Below, in pieces: positions 1 through 6,064 of a DNA stretch of 12,472 nt; within the stretch, counting starts at the first letter, position 1, and the number at the start of each line of letters is the position of its first letter. The stretch covers positions 1 through 12,472 of the forward strand of contig DASZMA010000124.1 in NCBI GenBank assembly GCA_035552095.1, read 5' to 3'. The position numbers were made by a program, and so were the translations under genes. This stretch comes from Bog-473 sp035552095 (GTDB taxonomy: Bacteria > Actinomycetota > Acidimicrobiia > Acidimicrobiales > RAAP-2). The notes under the pieces were generated by a model. It worked only from the letters and a program-made list of their open reading frames with translations, did not search any database and was not told the DNA's origin.

Positions 1-933
1 ACCGATGACGGTGGCGAAAATGCCGATGGCGGGCACAATGAGCGGGAAGAGCACGGCCGCCGTGGTGTGGCTGTGGTTGTACGTCTTGAAAGCCGAGTAG
101 CCGAGGATCAACGACGAAATGATGGTGATCTCGTAGGACTCGAAGAGGTCGGCCGCCATGCCGGCGCAGTCGCCGACGTTGTCGCCCACGTTGTCGGCAA
201 TGGTGGCGGCGTTGCGCGGGTCGTCCTCGGGAATGCCGGCTTCGACCTTGCCCACCAGGTCGGCGCCGACGTCGGCCGCCTTGGTGAAGATGCCACCGCC
301 GACTCGCATGAAGAGCGCCAGCAGCGACGCGCCGAAGGCGAAGCCGATGAGGACCGCGGTGGCCGAGTTCTGGAAGATGAGGACGATGGCGGTGGCCCCG
401 AGCAGGCCGAGGCCCACGCAGAGCATGCCGGTCACGGCGCCGGTGCGGAAGGCCACCCGCAGCGCGCCGGCCATGCCGCCACCCTGGGAAGCGGCGGCGG
501 CGGTCCGCACATTGCCCCGGACGGCGATGCTCATGCCGATGAAGCCGGTCAGTCCGGAGAAGGCGGCGCCGAAGAGGAAGCAGATCACCCGGTAGATGCC
601 ATCCTGGGCGAAGGTCAAGCCGCCGTGGTGCCCGGCCGGCGCCACCACTTTGGTGGCGGTGAAGAAGATGAGGATGGCCAGCGGGACGACGATGATGACG
701 ATGGTGCGGAATTGACGCTTCAGGAACGCCTCCGCCCCTTCCTGGACCGCCAGGGCGATCTCGCGCATCTTCGGCGTACCGGTGTCGGCCGCCAGCACGT
801 TGCGGGCGAGCAGGAGACCGGTGACGATGCCGACCACCCCGGCCGCCAGGCAGATGTACAGCCACAACTTGTCCGTGCCGTGCAGGGTGAAGGCTTGGTA
901 GCCCCCATCACCTGTCGCGAGAAGGTTGATCAT
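1..933 (-). CDS. hppA: Membrane-bound ion-translocating pyrophosphatase, N-terminal part (runs off the left edge)
   Basis: Hydrolyses cytosolic pyrophosphate and uses the energy to pump H+ (or Na+) across the membrane. The first 311 residues are present, under half of the usual ~700. Very hydrophobic segments lie near residues 24-45, 76-98, 113-135, 165-186, 190-210 and 292-310. The family's substrate-binding signature is intact at about 212-266: DVGADLVGKVE at 221-231, then EDDPRN (236-241) and the Asp-rich DNVGDNVGDC (247-256), which coordinates Mg-PPi. The ATG at 933 is preceded by GAAAGGG about 11 bases upstream. The residues that separate K+-dependent from K+-independent and Na+ from H+ pumps lie in the missing C-terminal half, so the ion cannot be stated. 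It reads in the same direction as the permease gene but has its own 211 bp leader region, so it is probably transcribed separately. Confidence 0.95.
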   Translation of the reverse strand, partial: MINLLATGDGGYQAFTLHGTDKLWLYICLAAGVVGIVTGLLLARNVLAADTGTPKMREIALAVQEGAEAFLKRQFRTIVIIVVPLAILIFFTATKVVAPAGHHGGLTFAQDGIYRVICFLFGAAFSGLTGFIGMSIAVRGNVRTAAAASQGGGMAGALRVAFRTGAVTGMLCVGLGLLGATAIVLIFQNSATAVLIGFAFGASLLALFMRVGGGIFTKAADVGADLVGKVEAGIPEDDPRNAATIADNVGDNVGDCAGMAADLFESYEITIISSLILGYSAFKTYNHSHTTAAVLFPLIVPAIGIFATVIG

Positions 934-971
934 GCCTGGTGTGCCCTTTCTATTTCGGTCTGTGTTCGGCC

Positions 972-995
972 GGTTTGGCGACGCCGCGCCAACCC
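972..995. repeat. Inverted repeat in the hppA leader
   Basis: TTGGCG (975-980) and CGCCAA (987-992) are perfect complements around a 6-base loop. GG/CC pairs beyond one mismatch extend the stem. It lies about 40-60 bases upstream of the hppA ATG, downstream of the candidate promoter, so it would form a hairpin in the 5' UTR or serve as an operator. Function unknown; no T-tract follows it. Confidence 0.4.
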
Positions 996-1100
996 GTTAC
1001 TCGGTGCGGCAGCTGACACAGCCCGCTCCACTGTTCGATCTGCAAATGCCCGGGCCAACGACGCGACGGATGACGCGCGCCCGAGGGCGGGCCGGGGGGC

Positions 1101-1129
1101 ACGTTAGCGACTGAGGCCCCCAGGGGCAA
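1101..1129 (-). promoter_or_regulatory. Candidate promoter for hppA
   Basis: On the minus strand TTGCCC (1129-1124) is separated by exactly 17 bases from TAACGT (1106-1101). This fits a loose -35 and a TANNNT -10. It starts just after the permease stop codon (1145) and would give an hppA 5' UTR of about 160 bases. The -10 matches the E. coli consensus poorly, so this is a candidate only. Confidence 0.3.
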
Positions 1130-1144
1130 GAACCGGAACCGGGG

Positions 1145-3604
1145 TCAGTTCTCAGAGGAGTCCTGGTCGGCCCCGGCCACCAGCTCAAAGGACGGATTGA
1201 GCAAAGCCGGCCGGCGGCTCCACGATCCGACCATGCCCTCGGCCACCAACCGGGCCCCGGGCTCAATGCCGGCGATCTTGGGCCGGCCCTGGAAGACCAG
1301 GAGCAGGCCGCCGGTGCCGTCGCTCAGCACGCACTCAAGGTTGGAGGTGCCGGCCCGGGGCTGCACCCGCACCGACTTGACCCGGCCGGCCACCCGGACC
1401 CGCTGGCGGGCCACCACGTTGGCGATGGGCGTGGTCGCCCCGGCCCGGCGGGCCAGGGCGTTGTCGGCTTCCTCCACCGCGGTGACCCGGCGCTGGTTGT
1501 CTCGGCGGGTGGCTGGGCGGTCGACCCCGGTCCGCCCTTCCGCATCAATCGGCGGCCCCGACTGGCCCCCGCCCTCTGCGGGCTCGTCGTCGCTGGAACG
1601 CAGCCGGGCCTGCTGCACCGACTGGCCGTAGCGCATGATCCGCTCACCGAACCGGCCGGGCAGGTTGTACGGGATGATGGTGGCGCTGACCCGGGGCACC
1701 TGGCTCAACACGCCGGCGATCTTGTCGGCCGTGCGGTCGTGCAGGAAGCGCTGCCAGACCCGGTTGTAGCCCCGCCGGGGCAGCAGCACGGTGCACTCGG
1801 TGTCGCCGTCGAGCGTGGCGTCGGCCACCAGCTCAATGGCGGCCCGCCCCAGCCGGCGGTCCGGGCACTCAATGATGTCGAGCGGGAGGCGGGCCAAGCC
1901 GACCCGGCCCCACTCCTCCTCCAGCTCCCGGGCCTCCTTGGAGTCGATGTCGAAATGGACCGCCCGCAGGTCGTCCGGCGTCAGGGTGCGGGCGTACTGC
2001 AGGGCCCGGGCGGTGGCCATGTCAAGCCGGTCAACCAGGACGATCACCACGTGACGGCGCAGGATGGGCGCCTCCGAGGCCTCGACCGCTCCGGTCTCGA
2101 GCAGCTCCTCCTCCTTCTCGTACTGGTGGTGGAGGCGGATGAGGCCGACGTAGAGCAGCGGCCCCACCACCACGATGACCCAGGCGCCCTCCTTGAACTT
2201 GGCCACGGCGAAGATCAGGACGACCACGCCGGCCAGAAAGGCCGAGAAACCGTTGACCACCACGCTGCGGCGCCAGTGCGCGCCCTTCTGGGTCAGGTGG
2301 TGCTTGACCATGCCGGCCCCGGCCATGGTGAAGCCGGTGAACACGCCGATGGCGTAGAGCGAGACCAACCCGTTCACCTGCGCCTTGAACACCAGGACCA
2401 GGGCGATGGAGACCGCGGCCAGCACCAGGATTCCGTTCGAGAAGGCCAGGCGGTGGCCGCGGCGGGTGAGCTGCCGGGGCAGGAAATGGTCACCGGCCAC
2501 GAAGTTGGCCAGGAAAGGGAAGCCGTTGAAGCTGGTATTGCCGCCGGTGTAGAGGATGAGCAGGGTGGCCAGCTGCACCACGAAATAGAAGAAGCCCCGA
2601 CCGAAGATGGCCTGGACCTCCTGGGAGACGACCGTGGGCGAGCCGGCGGCGTAGGGCACGGCGTGGGTCCAGCGGGCCAGCAGGGTGGTCCCGAGCACCA
2701 GGAAGGCCAGCACCGAGCTCATCAGGATCAGCGTCTGGCGGGCGTGCACCGACGCCGGTCGCCGGAAGCTGCCCACCCCGTTGGAGATGGCCTCGAGGCC
2801 GGTCAAGGACGAGCCCCCGTTGGCGAAGGCCCGCAACAGCGTGATGAAGGCCAGACCCATCAACCAGCCGTGGCCGGACGAGCCCAGCCGCCCATCGAAG
2901 AGCAGATGGTGGGCGGGCAGCGGCGTGTGGTGCAGGTCGCCCAGCGCCGCCTTGATGTACCCGACGATCAGGACGGTGCCCAGCGCCGCCACGTAGAAGT
3001 AGGTCGGGATGGCGAAGATCTTCCCGGCCTCGCGGATGCCGCGCAGGTTCCCGTAGAGGAGGAGAAGGATGATCCCGACGGTGATGACCACGGTGTCGAA
3101 GGTGTTGGCCAGGCTGGGCACGGCGCTGGTCAGGGCGGCCGTGCCGGCCGCCGTCTGCACGGCCACCGTCACCGTGTAGTCGATCAACAGGGCCACGGCG
3201 GCGATCTGGGCGATTCTCGGCCCGAAGTTGTCCCGGGCCACCACGTAAGCCCCGCCGGCCTTGGTGTAGTACTGGATCACGTCGAGATACGACAGGGTCA
3301 CGAAGAAGAGGACACCCAGGATGGCCAGGGTGATGGGGACCAGCAGGCTGAAGGCGGCCAGGCCGACGGCGGGCACCAGCTGGGTCAGCATCTCCTCGGT
3401 GCCGTAAGCCGACGACGAAATGCAGTCCGGGGCCAGCACGCCGAGAGCGGTCGGGCGGCCCAACCGCTCCGAGCTCAGCTGCTCGGTGACCAGTGGCGGG
3501 CCCAGCAGCTTGTTCTTGAGCCGGTACCGGAAGGTCTCGGGAATCAGGTCGGCCGATCCGCCCGGCAGGGGCACGGGTGGACGAGGACCTGGACTGGGCG
3601 CCAC
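1145..3604 (-). CDS. KimA/KUP-like APC-superfamily permease (probable K+ importer) with C-terminal OB-fold domain
   Basis: This is an 819-residue protein. Residues ~50-492 form a multi-helix APC-superfamily transporter core. Motifs resemble Bacillus KimA (YdaO): DCISSSAYGTEE at 60-71, LIDYTVTVAV at 140-149, LTGLEAISN at 267-275, and GNTSFNGFPFLAN at 355-367. From memory, KimA's K+-site residues D36, Y43 and D117 correspond to D60, Y67 and D142 here, while S125 would be Q150. Residues ~515-648 are a cytosolic universal-stress-like domain, as in KimA. A polar linker (~650-705) leads to a beta-rich segment (~706-810) resembling the small actinobacterial OB-fold protein encoded near ceoB/ceoC. 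I place the start at GTG 3604 because TACGCT lies exactly six bases upstream (leaderless pattern); GTG 3574 is the alternative. Reading upstream of 3604 would only read antisense through trkA. Such genes are often annotated as amino-acid permeases; K+ transport is inferred from the motifs and the RCK neighbours. Confidence 0.88.
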   Translation of the reverse strand: MAPSPGPRPPVPLPGGSADLIPETFRYRLKNKLLGPPLVTEQLSSERLGRPTALGVLAPDCISSSAYGTEEMLTQLVPAVGLAAFSLLVPITLAILGVLFFVTLSYLDVIQYYTKAGGAYVVARDNFGPRIAQIAAVALLIDYTVTVAVQTAAGTAALTSAVPSLANTFDTVVITVGIILLLLYGNLRGIREAGKIFAIPTYFYVAALGTVLIVGYIKAALGDLHHTPLPAHHLLFDGRLGSSGHGWLMGLAFITLLRAFANGGSSLTGLEAISNGVGSFRRPASVHARQTLILMSSVLAFLVLGTTLLARWTHAVPYAAGSPTVVSQEVQAIFGRGFFYFVVQLATLLILYTGGNTSFNGFPFLANFVAGDHFLPRQLTRRGHRLAFSNGILVLAAVSIALVLVFKAQVNGLVSLYAIGVFTGFTMAGAGMVKHHLTQKGAHWRRSVVVNGFSAFLAGVVVLIFAVAKFKEGAWVIVVVGPLLYVGLIRLHHQYEKEEELLETGAVEASEAPILRRHVVIVLVDRLDMATARALQYARTLTPDDLRAVHFDIDSKEARELEEEWGRVGLARLPLDIIECPDRRLGRAAIELVADATLDGDTECTVLLPRRGYNRVWQRFLHDRTADKIAGVLSQVPRVSATIIPYNLPGRFGERIMRYGQSVQQARLRSSDDEPAEGGGQSGPPIDAEGRTGVDRPATRRDNQRRVTAVEEADNALARRAGATTPIANVVARQRVRVAGRVKSVRVQPRAGTSNLECVLSDGTGGLLLVFQGRPKIAGIEPGARLVAEGMVGSWSRRPALLNPSFELVAGADQDSSEN

Positions 3605-3616
3605 GGCGTCAGCGTA
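3605..3616 (-). promoter_or_regulatory. Leaderless -10 element for the permease gene
   Basis: Minus-strand TACGCT (3616-3611), then six bases, then the GTG start. This TANNNT-N6-RTG layout puts the transcription start at or next to the start codon. The box overlaps, on the opposite strand, the Shine-Dalgarno sequence of the divergent leader ORF. No convincing -35 is visible. Confidence 0.5.
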
Positions 3617-3626
3617 GGAGGAAACG

Positions 3627-3692
3627 ATGGGAGGCTCAGAAACTCCCTTTGCACATGTGCCTATCGCGTGTTGTGCTGTGGCATGCATGTGA
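3627..3692 (+). CDS. Putative 21-codon leader ORF upstream of trkA
   Basis: ATG at 3627 sits five bases after a perfect AGGAGG (3616-3621), the strongest ribosome binding site in the window. The ORF encodes 21 residues, MGGSETPFAHVP then IACCAVACM, with Cys at 15, 16 and 20. Its TGA (3690-3692) lies just inside the trkA gene, whose ATG (3683) overlaps in another frame. The trkA ATG has no Shine-Dalgarno of its own, so translation of this ORF could deliver ribosomes to trkA or attenuate it. It is too short for coding statistics, and nothing but the RBS and layout supports translation. Confidence 0.4.
   Translation: MGGSETPFAHVPIACCAVACM
3651..3660. repeat. 10-bp perfect palindrome between permease and trkA starts
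   Basis: GCACATGTGC equals its own reverse complement. It lies 23 bp before the trkA ATG, inside the leader ORF; a second palindrome, CATGCATG (3682-3689), spans the trkA start codon. Either could be a regulator-binding site for the divergent pair. No known operator is recognised. Confidence 0.3.
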
Positions 3693-4345
3693 TTGTGGTT
3701 GGGTGCGGCCGCGTCGGGTCCGGTCTGGCCATCTCGTTGACGGCGGAGGGCCACAGCGTGGCCGTCATGGACAAGAACGCCCGGGCCTTCCGGCGCTTGA
3801 AGGACTGGGACGGCCCCCGCATCGTCGGCTCGGGCTTCGACCGGGACGACCTGGAGAAGGCGGGCGCCATCGGCGCGGACGCCCTGGCCGCCGTGACCAG
3901 CGGGGACAACACCAACATCATGGCGGTGCGCATCGCCCGGGAGACCTACCTCATCCCCAACGTGGTGGCCCGGATTTACGACCCGCGGCGGGCCGAGATC
4001 TACCAGCGCCTGGGCATCCCGACCGTAGCCACCGTGACCTGGACCATCGACCAGGTCCGCCGCCGCCTGCTGCCCGATGAGGACGTGGGTGACTGGACCG
4101 ATCCCTCCGGGCACCTGACCCTGCTCGACCGCTCGCTCCCCGACGCCTGGGCCGGCCGCCGGCTCTCGGACCTGGAGGAGCCCGGTCGCCTCAGCCTGGT
4201 GGCGGTGACCCGTTCGGGCGTGCCCCGGCTAGATGCGCGCGAGCTGGTGGGCCAGGAGGGCGACGTGCTGCACGTGGCCGTCATGAACGACGCCCGGCAC
4301 GATCTCGACGCGCTGCTGGAAAAGGGCGAGGACGAACCCGCATGA
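3683..4345 (+). CDS. trkA: TrkA-type RCK potassium-uptake regulator, first of pair (CeoB-like)
   Basis: Cytosolic 220-residue nucleotide-binding regulator of K+ transport. An N-terminal Rossmann RCK_N domain (1 to ~120) has GCGRVG at 7-12 (GxGxxG) and Asp30 at the end of the second strand, the usual NAD(H) ribose contact. SGDNTNIM (73-80) and ARIYDP (97-102) are further family features. The C-terminal ~135-205 looks like an RCK_C domain. The length equals that of the second gene, and each resembles one half of the longer, duplicated TrkA of E. coli. The ATG at 3683 gives an N-terminus aligning with known CeoB starts (strand-loop directly after Met) but has no visible ribosome binding site; an overlapping leader ORF does. 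The stop overlaps the next start as ATGA. No membrane subunit of TrkH/KtrB type is in the window. Confidence 0.92.
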   Translation: MHVIVVGCGRVGSGLAISLTAEGHSVAVMDKNARAFRRLKDWDGPRIVGSGFDRDDLEKAGAIGADALAAVTSGDNTNIMAVRIARETYLIPNVVARIYDPRRAEIYQRLGIPTVATVTWTIDQVRRRLLPDEDVGDWTDPSGHLTLLDRSLPDAWAGRRLSDLEEPGRLSLVAVTRSGVPRLDARELVGQEGDVLHVAVMNDARHDLDALLEKGEDEPA

Positions 4346-5004
4346 GGGTCGCTATCGCCGGGGCCGGCAGCGTCGGCACCGCCATCGCGGCCGATCTGCA
4401 CGCCAACGGTCATGAGGTGCTGCTCTTTGAGCAGGACCCCGATCTGGTGGAGCGGCTGCGGCCGACGTTGGACATCACGTGGATCGCCGCGGACGCCTGC
4501 GAAGTCTCCGCCCTCGACGCGGCCGGTCTGGCCACGGTCGACGTGGTGGTGGCCGCTACCGGGGACGACGAGGACAACCTGGTGATCTCGCTCCTGGCTA
4601 AGCAGGAGTTCGCCGTCCCCCGGGTCATCGCCCGGGTGAATCACCCGAAGAACCAGTGGTTGTTCAACGAGAGCTGGGGCGTCGACGTCTCGGTCAGCAC
4701 GCCGCAGCTGCTCACCGCCCTGGTTGAGGAAGCGGTCTCGGTGGGCGCGCTGGTCCGCCTGCTCCAGTTCCAGAACGGCGCGGCCCACCTGGTGGAGATC
4801 ACCCTGGCCGAGGACTCGCCGGCCAACAGCGTCGCCATCGCCGATCTGGACTTCCCCCGCGATGGCACGGTGGTGGCCGTGGTGCGGGCGGGACGCTTGA
4901 TCGTCCCCCGGGGCGACACCGTGCTGCAGTCGGGCGACGAAGTGCTCGTGCTGGTCACGGCCGATGCCGAGGACGCCGTGCATACGCTCTTCATCAGCGA
5001 GTAA
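4342..5004 (+). CDS. TrkA-type RCK potassium-uptake regulator, second of pair (CeoC-like)
   Basis: Second 220-residue RCK protein, translationally coupled to the first through a 4-base ATGA overlap. The Rossmann domain has GAGSVG at 7-12 and Glu30 as the acidic ribose contact; ATGDDEDNL (72-80) and ARVNHP (97-102) follow the family pattern. RCK_C spans ~135-218, with a GDEVLVLV strand near 198-205. The two paralogues are clearly diverged (Asp30 versus Glu30), so they may bind different nucleotides or form a hetero-oligomeric ring. From memory, the M. tuberculosis ceoB-ceoC pair has the same order. Exact functional division between the two is unknown. Confidence 0.9.
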   Translation: MRVAIAGAGSVGTAIAADLHANGHEVLLFEQDPDLVERLRPTLDITWIAADACEVSALDAAGLATVDVVVAATGDDEDNLVISLLAKQEFAVPRVIARVNHPKNQWLFNESWGVDVSVSTPQLLTALVEEAVSVGALVRLLQFQNGAAHLVEITLAEDSPANSVAIADLDFPRDGTVVAVVRAGRLIVPRGDTVLQSGDEVLVLVTADAEDAVHTLFISE

Positions 5005-5031
5005 AAACCGCCCTTACCAGGCACGGAAGTC

Positions 5032-5063
5032 CCGAACGGTCGCGCCGTTGTGGCCGAACGGTC
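5032..5063. repeat. Direct repeat CCGAACGGTC with embedded inverted repeat
   Basis: CCGAACGGTC occurs at 5032-5041 and again at 5054-5063, 22 bp apart, about two helical turns. The first copy also begins an inverted repeat, AACGG (5035-5039) with CCGTT (5045-5049). This sits between the second RCK gene and the HAD hydrolase, 33-64 bp before the likely -10 box. The spacing suggests a dimeric or tandem protein-binding site. The regulator is unknown. Confidence 0.35.
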
Positions 5064-5095
5064 ACCGATGGTCAAAAAGTCGACCAGGACCGCTT

Positions 5096-5108
5096 TAGCA
5101 TGGAGGCC
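5096..5108 (+). promoter_or_regulatory. Leaderless -10 element for the HAD hydrolase
   Basis: TAGCAT (5096-5101) followed by seven bases and the ATG at 5109 matches the TANNNT-N6/7-RTG pattern. The upstream in-frame ATG (5100) overlaps the box itself, which argues for 5109 as the start. Confidence 0.4.
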
Positions 5109-5906
5109 ATGGAGGCCGCCTTCTTCGACCTCGACAAGACCGTTATCGATCGCGCCTCTATCGCCGCCTTCGGCCGGCCCTTCATGAAGGGCGGTCTCAT
5201 CAACCGCCGGGTGGTGGCCCGGGCCGCCATCTCGCAGCTGATCTACCTCTATTTCGGCGCCGACGAGGAGCGGCTGGTGCGGGTGCGCGAGTCGATGCTG
5301 GCCATGACCAAGGGGTGGGACCGGGCCCAGGTGCGACAGATTGTGCGCGAGACCCTGCTGGAGACGATTGAACCCATCATGTACGCCGAGGCGCTGGAGC
5401 TCATGGAGTTGCACCGGGCGGCCGGCCACCGGGTCTACCTGGTCTCGGCCTCGCCCGAGGAGATCGTGCTCCCCCTCACCGACATGCTGGGCGTCGACGG
5501 TGCCATCTGCTCGCGGGGCGAGGTGGACGACGAGGGTCGCTACACCGGGCGCATGGCCTTCTACGCCTACGGGCCGGAGAAGGCGGTGGCCATGCGTGAG
5601 CTGGCCGAGCGGATCGGGATCGACCTGGCGGCCAGCAGCGCCTACTCGGACTCGGCCACCGACCTACCGATGCTCGAAGCCGTGGGACGGCCGGTGGCGG
5701 TCAACGCCGACCGGGCCCTGGCCAAGGTGGCTCGTGAGCGCGGCTGGGAGATGCGCACCTTCACCAAGCCGATCCGCCTGCGGGACCGGGTCGGGCGAAC
5801 CACGCCGGTGGTCACGACCAGCCTGGCCGTGGCCGGCGCCGCCCTCATATTGTGGCGGCGCGGGATCAAGGGTCGCCACACCCCGGGTGGTCGCGCCGCC
5901 GCCTAG
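5109..5906 (+). CDS. HAD-superfamily IB hydrolase (SerB-like phosphatase) with C-terminal membrane anchor
   Basis: A 265-residue phosphohydrolase of the HAD-IB hypothetical group related to SerB. Numbered from ATG 5109: motif I FFDLDKT has the nucleophile Asp7 and acid Asp9; motif II Ser113 in YLVSAS; motif III Lys158 in YGPEKA; motif IV SDSATD with Asp181 and Asp185. All catalytic positions are present. A hydrophobic stretch at ~231-251 followed by RRG suggests a single C-terminal helix with the catalytic domain in the cytosol. The substrate cannot be read from sequence; phosphoserine is only one option, and members of this group have been linked to phospholipid head groups. The coding start contains a tandem ATGGAGGCC duplication, so ATG 5100 would add three residues (MEA). 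It lies 104 bp after the RCK genes on the same strand, with its own likely promoter. Confidence 0.88.
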   Translation: MEAAFFDLDKTVIDRASIAAFGRPFMKGGLINRRVVARAAISQLIYLYFGADEERLVRVRESMLAMTKGWDRAQVRQIVRETLLETIEPIMYAEALELMELHRAAGHRVYLVSASPEEIVLPLTDMLGVDGAICSRGEVDDEGRYTGRMAFYAYGPEKAVAMRELAERIGIDLAASSAYSDSATDLPMLEAVGRPVAVNADRALAKVARERGWEMRTFTKPIRLRDRVGRTTPVVTTSLAVAGAALILWRRGIKGRHTPGGRAAA

Positions 5907-5957
5907 TGGCGGGCCGCGGTGCGAGCGGTAGTTCGGTGCGGTCGGCGGTACGGGTGC

Positions 5958-6032
5958 TCAGGCGTCGCGTAGGCGGCGAGCCGCCACGACACCGAGTCCG
6001 ACGATGAGTGCGAGGAAGATCAGCTTCTTCAT
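5958..6032 (-). CDS. 24-residue membrane microprotein
   Basis: A short ORF starting MKKLIFLALIVGLGVVAA and ending in a basic tail RRLRDA: one predicted transmembrane helix after a Lys-Lys start. It lies 32 bp downstream of the sigma-factor stop in the same orientation. TAGGCT lies eight bases before the ATG, resembling the leaderless -10 seen at other genes. I recall similar tiny MKKL...-helix proteins in actinobacterial genomes (the DLW-39 type begins similarly but is longer), so this looks like a real gene rather than chance. Function unknown; it may be missed by gene callers with length cut-offs. Confidence 0.55.
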   Translation of the reverse strand: MKKLIFLALIVGLGVVAARRLRDA

Positions 6033-6064
6033 AATCGGTCAGCCTATCGCCCGAAATCAGTCGC

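Noticed and set aside
1116..1127. GCCCC-CA-GGGGC hairpin after the permease stop as terminator
   Set aside because: Two-base loop, no T-tract on the minus strand, and it overlaps the candidate hppA -35; not convincing.
1739..3682. Long open frame on the plus strand opposite the permease gene, continuous with trkA
   Set aside because: It is the antisense shadow of a GC-rich coding strand: composition is dominated by Gly/Asp/Gln/His/Arg with no domain, while the minus strand encodes a clear transporter. The TrkA fold begins exactly at 3683.
3605..3682. c-di-AMP (ydaO-type) riboswitch controlling the KimA-like permease, as in Bacillus
   Set aside because: The permease appears leaderless and only 78 bp separate the two divergent starts, too little for that RNA.
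3605..4114. Upstream extension of the permease frame to an ATG at 4114 or 3688
   Set aside because: The extension would read antisense through trkA, has no RBS and adds no homologous sequence; GTG 3604 with TACGCT six bases upstream fits better.
5899..5912. CCGCC-TAGT-GGCGG hairpin containing the HAD stop codon as terminator
   Set aside because: Short GC stem without a following T-run; expected by chance in GC-rich DNA.
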